64,000 nucleotides of DNA from Pseudomonas corrugata (GTDB taxonomy: Bacteria; Pseudomonadota; Gammaproteobacteria; Pseudomonadales; Pseudomonadaceae), in NCBI RefSeq assembly GCF_001269905.1, contig NZ_LHVK01000009.1, positions 372,001 to 436,000 of the forward strand. The letters are read 5' to 3'. Made by a program: the position numbers and the translations under genes. Below, one piece after another: positions 23,557 to 31,934 of the stretch (positions are counted from its first letter, which is position 1; every line of letters starts with the position of its first letter). The notes below the pieces were generated by a model that had not been told where the DNA came from, did no database searches, and worked only from the letters and a program-made list of their open reading frames with translations.

Positions 23557-24781
23557 TCGTTTGTTGCCGGCGTCGTTCCGTGGCGTCGGGTTCTGGGTCG
23601 ACCAGGCGAAAACCCCGGTAGGGCACAAGGGCCAGTTGCATGAATACCCGCAGCGCGACCAACCGTTTTTCGAAGGGCTGGGCCAGCAGGCGAAGATCCA
23701 TGAACTGACCGCGTTTATCGTCGGCCCCGACTGCCTGGAGCAGCGTGACAAACTGCTCAAGGCGTTGGAGCAGGGCAGCGGCGAGCTGGTGCATCCTTGG
23801 CTGGGACGGATGCAGGTCAAGGTCGGCGAGTGCGACATGACCCAGACCCGCCAGGACGGCGGGCTGGTCACGTTTGCCCTGAAGTTCTACCCCGACCAGC
23901 CACTGCAATTTCCTTCGGCGGCGATCAACAGCCAGAAACTGCTGCTGGTGTCGGCTGATAGCTTCCTGGGTTCGGCGGTGCGGCGTTTCGAAGACGCGAT
24001 GAGCTTGATCAAGGCCGCGCGGATCGGCATCGCCGACCTGCGCAACAGCCTCAAGGAGGTCTACGGGGTTATCGAGCAGGAGCTGAAGCCGTTGATCGAG
24101 GTCTATGGGCAGCTCAGCGATCTGGTCAAGGCGGTAAAGGAGCTGCCCAAGGAAGTGGCGGCCGAGTTCAAGGGATTGTTGGGGGACATCCGGGAGCTGA
24201 AGGACTTTGCCCGTGACGGCTATCGCGGCGTGATTGCCAGCGTGTCGCAACAGGTCGAAGCCATCCGTCAGGCGGACGCGCCCAAACTCACCACCGGCAA
24301 GGACACCACGGCGGCGGCCCAGGCGTTGGCCGACCTGGTCCAGGACACGCTGCTGGTCCAGGCCGCGCAATGGATTGCGGCGATGCCCGTGGCGGCGCCG
24401 GTGGTCAAGCTCGGTGCCACGCCTTCGGTGGCGCAGCAGGCCGTGCAGCCGATCCAACGCCGGGATGTACCGGTGGCCGACGATGTCCTGGCCCTGCGTG
24501 ATGCCCTCAACGAAGCTATCTGGCAGGCCTCCCTCAAGACGGGTCCAGATCACTATCAGGCGTTGAACCACCTGCGCCAGCAAATGGCCGCGCACCTGAC
24601 GGCGGTGGCCTCATCGGGTGTTCGGTTGATCAACCTGTCGTTCAAGCAAAGCCTGCCGGCACTGGTGGTGGCCTATCAGCAATTTGCCGATGCCACCCGG
24701 GTGACCGAAGTGATCCAGCGTAACGGTGTGGCCCACCCAGGTTTCCTGCCGCCCAACGACCTGAAAGTCTCGGGGGAGTAA
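23543..24781 (+). CDS. DNA-circularisation-family tail protein N (Mu gp43-like, tailocin 2)
   Basis: This 412-aa protein begins MSWRDRLLPASFRGVGFWVDQ, the hallmark of the DNA_circ_N family, with HEYPQRDQPFFEGLGQ and CDMTQTRQDGGLVTFALKFYPD following. Despite the family name, these are distal tail/hub proteins in Mu-like phages. The rest is helical. It overlaps the tape measure by 14 bp. Confidence 0.92.
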   Translation: MSWRDRLLPASFRGVGFWVDQAKTPVGHKGQLHEYPQRDQPFFEGLGQQAKIHELTAFIVGPDCLEQRDKLLKALEQGSGELVHPWLGRMQVKVGECDMTQTRQDGGLVTFALKFYPDQPLQFPSAAINSQKLLLVSADSFLGSAVRRFEDAMSLIKAARIGIADLRNSLKEVYGVIEQELKPLIEVYGQLSDLVKAVKELPKEVAAEFKGLLGDIRELKDFARDGYRGVIASVSQQVEAIRQADAPKLTTGKDTTAAAQALADLVQDTLLVQAAQWIAAMPVAAPVVKLGATPSVAQQAVQPIQRRDVPVADDVLALRDALNEAIWQASLKTGPDHYQALNHLRQQMAAHLTAVASSGVRLINLSFKQSLPALVVAYQQFADATRVTEVIQRNGVAHPGFLPPNDLKVSGE

Positions 24782-24784
24782 GCC

Positions 24785-25825
24785 ATGAGCGAGTTCGATA
24801 ACGTCGTCACGCTCACCGTCGGTGGGCTGGACTACGGCGGCTGGAAAAGCGTGGAAATCAGTGCGGACCTGGAGCGGCAGTTCCGCACCTTCAAACTCGA
24901 CATCACCTGGCAATGGCCGGGGCAGATCCAGGCGGTGCCGATCCGTCCCGGTGATGAATGCCAAGTGCGCATCGGTGCCGACCTGGTGCTCAGCGGCTAC
25001 GTGTTCAAGGCTCCGGTCAGCTATGACGGGCGCCAGATCACGCTGAGCATCGAAGGGGGGTCCAGAACCCAAGACCTGGTGGATTGCGCGGCGATCAATC
25101 GTCCGAGCCAATGGCGGGGGCAGACGGTGCTGAGCATTGTTCAGGCCCTGGCCTCGCAATATGGCGTGGGGGTGGTCAGTGAAATCCCGGAAACGACGCG
25201 TTTGAGCGAGCACAGCATCGTGCCGGGAGAAACCGTCTTTCAATCCATCGACCGTTTGCTGACGTTGTTCCGGGTGTTTTCCACCGACGACGCCGAAGGC
25301 CGCGTGCTGCTGGCCAAGCCCGGCAGCGCAGGGCGGGCCAGTGATGTGCTGGAGCTGGGCAAGAACATTCTTTCGGGCAACGCGCCGATGGACTTCAGCC
25401 AAGTGTTTTCCGAATACCGAGTCATTGGCCAGCACAAGGGTAATGACCAGCAGAGCGGGACGGCAGTCAGCGAGGTGTCGGGCACCGCCACCGACTTGGG
25501 TTTCAAACGCAAGCGGGTGACGGTGATCAGCGAAAGCGCCCAACTGACCTTCGAGCTGGCCCAGCAACGAGCGGACTGGGAAAGCGCCATCCGCTCCGGC
25601 CGCGCCCTGACCACCACCTACCGCGTGCAGGGCTGGCGCCAGGCCAATGGCGACTTGTGGCGCCACAACAGCCTGGTGCGGGTGATCGACCCGGTGCTCG
25701 GGTTCGACGGCGACATGCTGATTTCCAAGGTGAGTTATTCACTGTCCGCCCAAGGCTCGGTCACCACCTTGCAAGTCGCCCCGCCCCATACCTTCGACGC
25801 AAACCCGGTCAAGCCCAAGTCCTGA
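24785..25825 (+). CDS. Baseplate hub protein P (Mu gp44-like, tailocin 2)
   Basis: This 346-aa protein has VTLTVGGLDYGGWKSVEISADLERQFRTFKLDITWQWPG at the N-terminus. A later SEYRVIGQHKGNDQQSGTAV and a C-terminal YRVQGWRQANGDLW follow the gpP/gp27-like hub pattern. It begins 3 bp after gene N and is followed by a REP-containing gap. Confidence 0.92.
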   Translation: MSEFDNVVTLTVGGLDYGGWKSVEISADLERQFRTFKLDITWQWPGQIQAVPIRPGDECQVRIGADLVLSGYVFKAPVSYDGRQITLSIEGGSRTQDLVDCAAINRPSQWRGQTVLSIVQALASQYGVGVVSEIPETTRLSEHSIVPGETVFQSIDRLLTLFRVFSTDDAEGRVLLAKPGSAGRASDVLELGKNILSGNAPMDFSQVFSEYRVIGQHKGNDQQSGTAVSEVSGTATDLGFKRKRVTVISESAQLTFELAQQRADWESAIRSGRALTTTYRVQGWRQANGDLWRHNSLVRVIDPVLGFDGDMLISKVSYSLSAQGSVTTLQVAPPHTFDANPVKPKS

Positions 25826-25844
25826 GCCCGGCAGCGCCCACCTG

Positions 25845-25942
25845 TGAGAGCAGGCTCGCTCCCACCCTGTTCCGAGGGCGACCACAAAATCCCCGTCCAC
25901 CACAAATCCCCTGTGGGAGCGAGCCTGCTCGCGATGGCGGCG
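25845..25942. repeat. REP pair in outward orientation
   Basis: An inverted REP (GAGAGCAGGCTCGCTCCCAC, 25845-25864) is followed by a forward REP (GTGGGAGCGAGCCTGCTCGC, from 25914). This is the opposite orientation to the usual hairpin doublet. It lies between the hub and spike genes of tailocin 2. Confidence 0.85.
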
Positions 25943-26003
25943 GCCCAGCCACCGATCACTTCGACTGACAGCCCGCCCCAACCCGATTTCCGAAGGAACC
26001 CCA

Positions 26004-26513
26004 ATGAGCCTACTGACCCGCCTACTGGCGCGCGGCACTGTCGTGCTCGCCAATTCGGCTTCCAAACTGCAGTCGCTGCAGATGCGCCTCACCGCGGGCG
26101 AAGTGAACGACGACATGGAACACTTCGAACCCTACGGCTTCACCAGCAACCCGCTGGCCGGCGCCGAGGGCATCGCCACCTTCCTGGGCGGCGACCGTTC
26201 CCATGCCGTGGTACTGGTAGTCGCCGACCGCCGCTTTCGCCTCAAGGCCCTGGCCCCCGGCGAAGTGGCGATCTACACCGACGAGGGCGACAGGATTCAC
26301 TTCAAGCGCGGCCGTGTCATCGACATTGACACCGCCACCCTGAACATCCGCGCCAGCAGCGCGGTGAACATCGACAGTCCTGTCATCAACCACACCGGCA
26401 AGATCATTTCCCAAGGCGACCAGATCGCCGGCGGCATCAGCCAGATCAAGCATGTGCATGTCGGCGTACAGCCCGGCACCGGCCAGACCGGCACGCCGGC
26501 GGGAGGTCAGTGA
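26004..26513 (+). CDS. Baseplate assembly protein V (Mu gp45-like spike, tailocin 2)
   Basis: This 169-aa spike protein has the Mu gp45 layout: an N-terminal helix (RLLARGTVVLANSASKLQSL), an OB-fold (DMEHFEPYGFTSNPLAGAEG; RFRLKALAPGEVAIYTDEGD) and a short beta-helix tip (INIDSPVINHTGKIISQGDQI). It ends with a flexible Gly/Thr tail after HVHVGVQPG. The histidines in KHVHVGV resemble those that bind a metal at the tip of spikes of this type; that is inference. Confidence 0.92.
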   Translation: MSLLTRLLARGTVVLANSASKLQSLQMRLTAGEVNDDMEHFEPYGFTSNPLAGAEGIATFLGGDRSHAVVLVVADRRFRLKALAPGEVAIYTDEGDRIHFKRGRVIDIDTATLNIRASSAVNIDSPVINHTGKIISQGDQIAGGISQIKHVHVGVQPGTGQTGTPAGGQ

Positions 26514-26911
26514 TGTTCATCAGCCAGAACCTGCACGCCGCGTTGACCCGATCGGTACTGATCAGCCTGTTCACCTGGAGCCGCGCCGCTGACGACGATG
26601 CCGTCGATGACGAGGAACGTTTCGGCTGGTGGGGCGACACTTTTCCTACGGTCGCCGATGACCGCATCGGCTCGCGGCTGTGGCTGCTGCGCCGGGTCAA
26701 GCTGACCCGCCAGACCCAGCTCGACGCCGAGTTCTACGCCCGCGAAGCCCTGCAATGGCTGATCGACGACGGCCATTGCAGCGCCATCGACATCATCAGC
26801 GAACGCCTCGACGCCCAGCGCTTGAACCTGCGCACCATCCTGACCCTGGCCGATGGCCGGCGCCTGGACATCAATCCCGATAACAGTTGGCAGGTGACCT
26901 ATGCCGTTTGA
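26513..26911 (+). CDS. Baseplate wedge protein (Mu gp46-like, tailocin 2)
   Basis: This 132-aa protein contains the gp46 signature DDEERFGWWGDTFPTVADDR and GSRLWLLRRVKLTRQTQ, then WLIDDGHCSAIDI. GGAGG at 26502 positions the start at the ATG that overlaps the gp45 stop. It overlaps the next gene by 11 bp. Confidence 0.92.
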   Translation: MFISQNLHAALTRSVLISLFTWSRAADDDAVDDEERFGWWGDTFPTVADDRIGSRLWLLRRVKLTRQTQLDAEFYAREALQWLIDDGHCSAIDIISERLDAQRLNLRTILTLADGRRLDINPDNSWQVTYAV

Positions 26912-27941
26912 AACCCCTTCGCTGCCGGTGCTGATCAAACGCACCCAAAGCGACCTGGCCAGCGATTCGCTGCGCCAGTCCGATGCCCAAGTGTTGGCCC
27001 GTACCCTGGGCGGCGCAGCCTATGGCCTGTACGGCTACCTCGATTGGATCGCCGAGCAGATCCTGCCGGACAAGGCCGACGAATCCACCCTGGAGCGCAT
27101 CGCCGCCCTACGGCTGAACCAGGCGCGCAAAGCCGCTCAGCCAGCCAGCGGCACCGTCAGTTTCACCGCAACCGCCGGGGCGGTGCTGGATGTCGACACG
27201 CTGCTGCAATCGGCCGATGGTCGCGCCTACAAAGTGACCACCGCCCGCACCACCAGCAACGGCCTCAACACCACCACCATCGCCGCGCTGGAGGCCGGCA
27301 GCCTGGGCAATGCCGATGCCGGCCTGGCGCTGACGCCGGTGCAACCGATCCTCGGCATCTCCGGCAGCTTCACCGTGCTGGCGCCGGGGCTGACCGGTGG
27401 CGTCGCCCGGGAAAGCCTCGAATCCCTGCGGGCGCGGGTGATTCGCTCCTACCGTATCATCCCCCATGGTGGCTCGGCCCAGGACTATGAAACCTGGGCT
27501 CTGGAATGTGCTGGCATCACCCGCGCCTGGTGTCGTGGCAGCTACCTGGGGCCCGGCACTGTCGGCCTGTTCGTCATGCGTGACGACGATCCGCAGCCGA
27601 TTCCCAATGCCGAGCAACTGGAGGAGGTCCGGGCCTACATCGAGCCCCTGCGCCCGGTGACCGCCGAGGTGCATGTGCTGGCGCCGGTGCAGGTCCCGGT
27701 GACCTACAGGCTGCGTATCACCCCTGACACCAGCGCCGTACGCGCCGCCATCGAGGCCCAGTTGCGCGACCTGCACAACCGTGAAGCCGGCCTCGGCGAA
27801 ACCCTGCTGTTGACTCACATCGCCGAAGCCATCAGCAGTGCCACTGGTGAAACCGACCACACGCTTACTGCGCCCGCCGCCGATGTGATTGCGGCGAGCA
27901 ATCAGTTACTGACCTTCGGAGGCTGCGTATGGCTGGAATAA
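26901..27941 (+). CDS. Baseplate protein J (Mu gp47-like, tailocin 2)
   Basis: This 346-aa protein begins MPFETPSLPVLIKRTQSDLAS. It shows the family's AYGLYGYLDWIAEQILPDKAD, LRARVIRSYRIIPHGGSAQDYETWAL, and YLGPGTVGLFVMRDDD segments. It forms the wedge with gp46 and gp48. It overlaps the downstream gene by 13 bp. Confidence 0.95.
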   Translation: MPFETPSLPVLIKRTQSDLASDSLRQSDAQVLARTLGGAAYGLYGYLDWIAEQILPDKADESTLERIAALRLNQARKAAQPASGTVSFTATAGAVLDVDTLLQSADGRAYKVTTARTTSNGLNTTTIAALEAGSLGNADAGLALTPVQPILGISGSFTVLAPGLTGGVARESLESLRARVIRSYRIIPHGGSAQDYETWALECAGITRAWCRGSYLGPGTVGLFVMRDDDPQPIPNAEQLEEVRAYIEPLRPVTAEVHVLAPVQVPVTYRLRITPDTSAVRAAIEAQLRDLHNREAGLGETLLLTHIAEAISSATGETDHTLTAPAADVIAASNQLLTFGGCVWLE

Positions 27942-28528
27942 GAACCGCCGGGGAATACCAGGCCCAACTGCGCAGCCTGCTGCCCAGCGGGCCGGCGTGG
28001 GATCCGGAGCGCGTACCGGAACTGGACGAAGTGCTGCAAGGCATCGCCCAGGAATTGGCGCGCCTCGATGCGCGTGCGGGTGATTTGCTGCATGAAATGG
28101 ATCCGGCGGGTGTGAGTGAGCTGGTGCCGGATTGGGAGCGGGTGATGAACCTGCCGGACCCCTGCCTGGGGGCCACGCCGCTGTATGACGATCGGAAGTT
28201 GGCGGTGCGTCGGCGGTTGTTGGCGGTCGGCAGCCAGGCTGCGGCTTACTTCGTCACCATCGCGCGCAGCCAGGGTTACCCCAACGCGAATGTGACCGAG
28301 CACCGGGCACCGCGCATGGGGCTTTCGCGGTTTGGTCAGACGCATTTCGGAACATGGCAAGTGCAATTCATGTGGACCCTCAATACTGGCGGACGCCTTT
28401 CGCTCGGGCGCTGTTTCGGCGCTAGCTACTGGGGCGAACGATTCGGCATGAATCCAGGGTCTGCGCTGGAGTGCCTGATTCATCGCAGTACGCCGGCACA
28501 TACGAAAATTCATATTAATTATGACTAA
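27929..28528 (+). CDS. Baseplate protein (Mu gp48/YmfQ-like, tailocin 2)
   Basis: This 199-aa protein of the YmfQ/DUF2313 family (EYQAQLRSLLPSGPAWDPER; RRRLLAVGSQAAAYFVTIARSQGYPNANVTEH) serves as the gpI-equivalent connector between baseplate and fibres. The last third becomes AT-richer, marking the border of the fibre module. Confidence 0.92.
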   Translation: MAGIRTAGEYQAQLRSLLPSGPAWDPERVPELDEVLQGIAQELARLDARAGDLLHEMDPAGVSELVPDWERVMNLPDPCLGATPLYDDRKLAVRRRLLAVGSQAAAYFVTIARSQGYPNANVTEHRAPRMGLSRFGQTHFGTWQVQFMWTLNTGGRLSLGRCFGASYWGERFGMNPGSALECLIHRSTPAHTKIHINYD

Positions 28529-28538
28529 GGAGTAGAGA

Positions 28539-29516
28539 ATGGATTATCCAAAAAGTGTTCCCAGCGCTGGGTTGGCAAATGGGAAATTCGTAGACGAAGA
28601 CCAAATAGCCGGAGCCCCCGGATCGCTGATCCCTGCTCAGTGGGGTAATGCCGTAACCGAAGAGTTTTTGAATGTCATTTCGTCCGCCGGCTTCTCCCCA
28701 GACGAGGACAATAATGCTCAGCTCCTAGCTGCGATCAACGCAAAAATCGCCGCTGCGGTCCCTTCTTCTCCACCGGACGCTTCGGCGACAGAGAAAGGGC
28801 TCGTAGAGCTCGCTAATGTTGCTGAAACTCAGGCCGGCAAAGATACCCAGCGCGCGATTACTCCTGCCGTTTTAAGAGTGGCGTATGGGCTCGGCGACTC
28901 GATCTTGGTGTCAGATTTAAATGATGCTACTACTGGCTATTTTTATGCTTCTCCAAACGCATCTAATAATCCAGGTAGCACTATTGTTTTTGGGGAGACT
29001 CGAGGAAGTAGTGGGTCGGTCACCAAAATACAGATTTGCATGGATGTTACAACTCGGATTGTCTATAAGCGGGCATACAGTGGCAGCTCATGGACTCCTT
29101 GGAGTTTCATTGTTGATTCAGGTGCTTTCGCCTCAGAAACAACCGTCGGTGTTGCCAAAGTTGCCACTCAATCATTAACAAATGCTGGAGTAGATGATGC
29201 AACCATCGTGACTCCAAAGAAGCTGCGCGCAGGGTTCAGTTCTCTTTTTGCTGCCAATGGTTATGTCGCGTTTCCGTCTTGGTTGGGGGGGCTAATCATC
29301 CAATGGGGTAGTGTAACTAGGACCGGAGTAGGGAGTATTTCTTACAACTTTCCGTTGACCTTTCCTAATGCAGTATTTCAAGCCGTGGTTAGCAACTTGG
29401 ATGCTAACGGCGTAGCTGATACAGGCGTGCCTTCCTTGTCAACGACACAGATAACGATTAGCTACGACACTTCTTCTGCGGTCGCGGGTGTTCGTTACAT
29501 TGCAATAGGTAATTGA
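28539..29516 (+). CDS. Tail fibre protein (tailocin 2)
   Basis: This 325-aa fibre has an N-terminal attachment region (MDYPKSVPSAGLANGKFVDED; IPAQWGNAVTEEFLNVISSAG) and a short collagen-free linker with TEKGLVELANVAETQAGKDT. That linker is repeated in altered form later (ETTVGVAKVATQSLTNAGVD). The C-terminal domain is gp53-like (YVAFPSWLGGLIIQWGSVT to YDTSSAVAGVRYIAIGN) and probably binds the receptor. Base composition falls clearly below that of the upstream genes, as expected for a horizontally exchanged specificity gene. Confidence 0.88.
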   Translation: MDYPKSVPSAGLANGKFVDEDQIAGAPGSLIPAQWGNAVTEEFLNVISSAGFSPDEDNNAQLLAAINAKIAAAVPSSPPDASATEKGLVELANVAETQAGKDTQRAITPAVLRVAYGLGDSILVSDLNDATTGYFYASPNASNNPGSTIVFGETRGSSGSVTKIQICMDVTTRIVYKRAYSGSSWTPWSFIVDSGAFASETTVGVAKVATQSLTNAGVDDATIVTPKKLRAGFSSLFAANGYVAFPSWLGGLIIQWGSVTRTGVGSISYNFPLTFPNAVFQAVVSNLDANGVADTGVPSLSTTQITISYDTSSAVAGVRYIAIGN

Positions 29517-29528
29517 TCGGAGAATAAA

Positions 29529-30050
29529 ATGGCTGGAAAATACGTAGTGGTAGATTCAAAAGGTCTGGTAGTCAAGCAACTAATCGATAATGTCCACCAG
29601 ATACCCGATGGGGCTTTTAGGGTAACAGACGAACAATGGTTGGAAATCACCCAGCAGACAGGAGGGGGCTGGTTTCTTCAAACAGACGGGAGCTTCTCGC
29701 ACGTCATAACCCCCCTGACAGGCGATGATATTGCCGCGTTAATCGCAAGCACTAGGTACGCCCATGAAACCGCGGGTACCAATGTCGAGGGTGTATCAAT
29801 TGATACGAAGCGGGGCAGCCAAGCGCTTATAACTGGAGCAACGCTGTCGGCAATGATGGATAGCGAATATGTATGTGCTTGGAAGACAGCTGATGGAATG
29901 GTCAATTTGACTGCTTCAGAGTTAATCGGCATTGCGAATGCGGTACGCGCTCACGTGCAGGCATGCTTCGATCGCGAGGGTGAGTTACTTGTCGCACTGG
30001 CTGATAAAAGCTTTACGCACAGCATGCTTGAGGAGGGATGGCCCGTTTAG
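29529..30050 (+). CDS. Tail-fibre assembly chaperone, DUF4376 (tailocin 2)
   Basis: This 173-aa protein has an N-terminal small domain (YVVVDSKGLVVKQLIDNVH) and a DUF4376 C-terminus (ALIASTRYAHETAGTNVEGVSIDTKRGSQALITGA; WKTADGMVNLTASELIGIANAVRAHVQACF). This type of chaperone accompanies fibres and is swapped together with them. It shares the low GC of the fibre gene. Confidence 0.88.
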   Translation: MAGKYVVVDSKGLVVKQLIDNVHQIPDGAFRVTDEQWLEITQQTGGGWFLQTDGSFSHVITPLTGDDIAALIASTRYAHETAGTNVEGVSIDTKRGSQALITGATLSAMMDSEYVCAWKTADGMVNLTASELIGIANAVRAHVQACFDREGELLVALADKSFTHSMLEEGWPV

Positions 30051-30341
30051 CGGGGCGCCAGCTCGACAGTTATCACGATTTCGCAGATAACGGTGGTGAA
30101 GAGGCATTGTTTTTTGTTCTTTGGCGCGCCGTTATTGATCTTTTAGTATTTTATTAGGTGGGAATACTGATGTTGGCTGGCATAAGATGTAGGCATTATT
30201 AGTGGGTGTCAGTTATTGGATGGTGGTAGATAGTGATGAGTGTGGAGCTTGTCGGTGGCTGGATTACTCACTATCGAAGTTATTGGCTGAATTCAAAGAT
30301 GCTCAGCTGACGAGCGTGCTTTGTTTCGTCTGGAGAAAGTT
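30051..30341. other. AT-rich gap after the fibre module
   Basis: These 291 bp show no supported gene. A 102-codon frame from 30202 runs into the endolysin gene in another frame and has no family features. AT-rich tracts at 30100-30165 might hold a promoter for the lysis genes, but no clean -35/-10 pair stands out. Confidence 0.4.
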
Positions 30342-30767
30342 ATGGCTGTTTTCGAGAGTGACCGCGACATCCTCGCCGGTACTTTGTGGGCAGAAGCAAG
30401 GGGGGAAGGCCAGGTCGGACAGATTGCCGTGGCCTGGGCTATTCGCAATAGGGTGGAAGATGAAAAAGCTAAGTCTTGGTGGGGAGAAGGCTATGCTGGC
30501 GTTTGCCTGAAGCCATACCAATTCAGTTGTTGGAACAAAAACGACCCGAACTATCCGTTCCTGATTGGTGTCAAGCCGATCCCTCCGAGGCAATTTGCCC
30601 AAGCTCTGCGGGTGGCTGAGCTGGTGATCGTTGGCAGGGAGCCTGACCTCACGAGAGGCGCGACCCACTATTACGCAACAACTATGGCGAAGCCTCCAGT
30701 ATGGGCAGCCAAGGCAACGCGGACTCTACGCCTGGGTAGTCACATATTCTTCAAGGATGTGCCATGA
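30342..30767 (+). CDS. Cell-wall hydrolase (SleB/Hydrolase_2 type), likely tailocin endolysin
   Basis: This 141-aa protein (MAVFESDRDILAGTLWAEAR; GEGQVGQIAVAWAIRNRVED; FSCWNKND; GATHYYATTMAKPPVWA) belongs to the SleB cell-wall hydrolase family. The conserved Glu in WAEARGEG is the presumed catalytic acid. It lacks a signal peptide, so it would need the holin to reach peptidoglycan. The ATG at 30342 has GGAGAAAG just upstream; a longer TTG-initiated form is less likely. It replaces the chitinase-like lysin of P. aeruginosa R-pyocins. Confidence 0.87.
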   Translation: MAVFESDRDILAGTLWAEARGEGQVGQIAVAWAIRNRVEDEKAKSWWGEGYAGVCLKPYQFSCWNKNDPNYPFLIGVKPIPPRQFAQALRVAELVIVGREPDLTRGATHYYATTMAKPPVWAAKATRTLRLGSHIFFKDVP

Positions 30768-31279
30768 GTTTCTTGAACCTTAAGGTTTGGCCTATAGGTG
30801 GGCTTATTATCGTGTTACTAGTTGTGGGCGCGACATGGACAGTTCAGGGTTGGCGTTACGAGAAACGCCTGGCTGAGCAAATCGGCCTTCATCAGTCTGA
30901 CCTGAATAAGATCAGCAGCGTGGCCGTGACCCAGTTACAGGCGGAGCAGAGCAAACGCCTCGTCCTGGAACAACAACTCTCCACCAGCGAACAAACCCAC
31001 TACCGAGCCCTGATCGATGCCCAACATGACCAGGATCGCCTGCGCGATCGCCTTGCTACTGCCGATGTCCGGCTGTCAGTCCTCCTCGATGCCAGCGACG
31101 CCCCCGCCGGTTGTGCGGTGCCTGCCGCCGCCAGCACCAGCGGCATGGATCATGGTCCCCTACGCGCCCGACTTGACCCGGCGCATGCTCAACGAATTAT
31201 CGCCATCACCGACGAAGGCGACCGCGGATTGATCGCCTTGCAGGCCTGCCAGGCCTACGTCAAGGCGTTGGGTCAGTAG
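30764..31279 (+). CDS. Rz-like inner-membrane spanin
   Basis: This 171-aa protein has one N-terminal membrane anchor (about residues 10-30, IGGLIIVLLVVGATWTV). A long charged periplasmic coiled coil (KRLVLEQQLSTSEQTHYRAL; DQDRLRDRLATADVRLSVLL) follows. The size and topology are those of i-spanin Rz. With Rz1 it would fuse inner and outer membranes at the last step of lysis. It overlaps the endolysin gene by 4 bp. The C-terminal part is encoded by DNA that also encodes Rz1 in the +1 frame. Confidence 0.87.
   Translation: MSFLNLKVWPIGGLIIVLLVVGATWTVQGWRYEKRLAEQIGLHQSDLNKISSVAVTQLQAEQSKRLVLEQQLSTSEQTHYRALIDAQHDQDRLRDRLATADVRLSVLLDASDAPAGCAVPAAASTSGMDHGPLRARLDPAHAQRIIAITDEGDRGLIALQACQAYVKALGQ
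31026..31232 (+). CDS. Rz1-like outer-membrane lipoprotein spanin, nested in the Rz gene
   Basis: This 68-aa protein lies in a different frame wholly inside the Rz gene. MTRIACAIALLLPMSGC is a lipoprotein signal peptide with cysteine at residue 17. The mature part is proline-rich (TPPPVVRCLPPPAPAAW), as in Rz1 o-spanins. An ATG three codons earlier (31017) is possible. Nested Rz/Rz1 pairs are well known in phages, and this one was found from the frame and lipobox. Confidence 0.8.
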   Translation: MTRIACAIALLLPMSGCQSSSMPATPPPVVRCLPPPAPAAWIMVPYAPDLTRRMLNELSPSPTKATAD

Positions 31280-31350
31280 TCCGGTGAGCCTTGCAAGCTG
31301 CGAATGCTCGTGTACGGTAGGCCCCAATTGCGTCGAATCAGGAGAGCATC

Positions 31351-31851
31351 ATGGATGACATCACCGAACTGGCGGCTGAGCTGGGCAGGCGCCTGCAATT
31401 GCTCAATGCCCATGTGACCACGGCCGAATCCTGTACCGGTGGCGGGATTGCCGAGGCGATCACCCGGATTCCGGGGAGTTCGGCTTGGTTCGAGGCGGGT
31501 TATGTGACCTATTCCAATCGCCAGAAAACCCAGCAACTGAATGTGCCGGACGAGCTGTTCGAAAAGGTCGGGGCGGTCAGTCGTGAGGTGGTCGAGGCCA
31601 TGGCGCGGGGTGCCCAGCGGAAAAGCCTGGCGCGGTTTGCCGTGGCGGTCAGCGGCGTGGCCGGGCCGGACGGTGGCTCGCCGAGCAAGCCGGTGGGCAC
31701 CGTGTGGCTGGCCTGGGGCGTCGGTGACAGGGTCGTCAGTGAGCAGCGATTCTTTCCGGGCAGCCGTGACGAGGTCCGCCGACAGACGGTGAAGGCCGCG
31801 CTAGAGGGGCTGCTGCAACATGCCGCCGTAGAAATCTCAAATCAGGGGTAG
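31351..31851 (+). CDS. cinA: CinA C-terminal-domain protein, nicotinamide-nucleotide amidase
   Basis: This 166-aa stand-alone CinA C-terminal domain (PncC) hydrolyses nicotinamide mononucleotide to nicotinate mononucleotide. Typical motifs are TTAESCTGGGIAEAITRIPGSS, YVTYSNRQK and VSGVAGPDGGSPSKPVGTVW. AGGAG stands 6 bp before the ATG. It is the right-hand border of the tailocin island and lies directly upstream of recA, as usual in Pseudomonas. Confidence 0.94.
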   Translation: MDDITELAAELGRRLQLLNAHVTTAESCTGGGIAEAITRIPGSSAWFEAGYVTYSNRQKTQQLNVPDELFEKVGAVSREVVEAMARGAQRKSLARFAVAVSGVAGPDGGSPSKPVGTVWLAWGVGDRVVSEQRFFPGSRDEVRRQTVKAALEGLLQHAAVEISNQG

Positions 31852-31878
31852 GCGATCCTGAATCGCTGTGGAATAATA

Positions 31879-31894
31879 CTGGCTACTTATACAG
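31879..31894 (+). promoter_or_regulatory. LexA box of recA
   Basis: CTGGCTACTTATACAG matches the gamma-proteobacterial SOS operator CTG-N10-CAG, 40 bp before the recA start codon. Confidence 0.88.
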
Positions 31895-31934
31895 GTGTTG
31901 GCCGCCAGGCCTTATTGATTACGTGAGGACTTTA

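Larger units (their letters stand above)
5007..31279 (+). mobile_element. Tailocin island: R-type plus Mu-like headless phage tails in the mutS-cinA gap
   Basis: This is a 26-kb run of same-strand phage-tail genes with regulatory genes and a holin at the left end and an endolysin and spanins at the right end. Two full contractile tails are encoded, each with sheath, tube, chaperone, tape measure, hub, baseplate and fibre. No capsid, portal, terminase, integrase or replication gene is present, which marks the region as tailocins (R-pyocin-like bacteriocins) and not a viable prophage. The mutS-cinA/recA gap is a known site for such clusters in fluorescent pseudomonads. No flanking att repeats were seen. 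Confidence 0.93.

Noticed and set aside
30202..30510. 102-codon frame before the endolysin
   Set aside because: It runs into the endolysin gene in another frame, has no ribosome-binding site of note and no recognisable features.
5007..31279. Intact temperate prophage
   Set aside because: No integrase, terminase, portal, capsid or replication genes and no att repeats were found; only tail, regulation and lysis genes are present.
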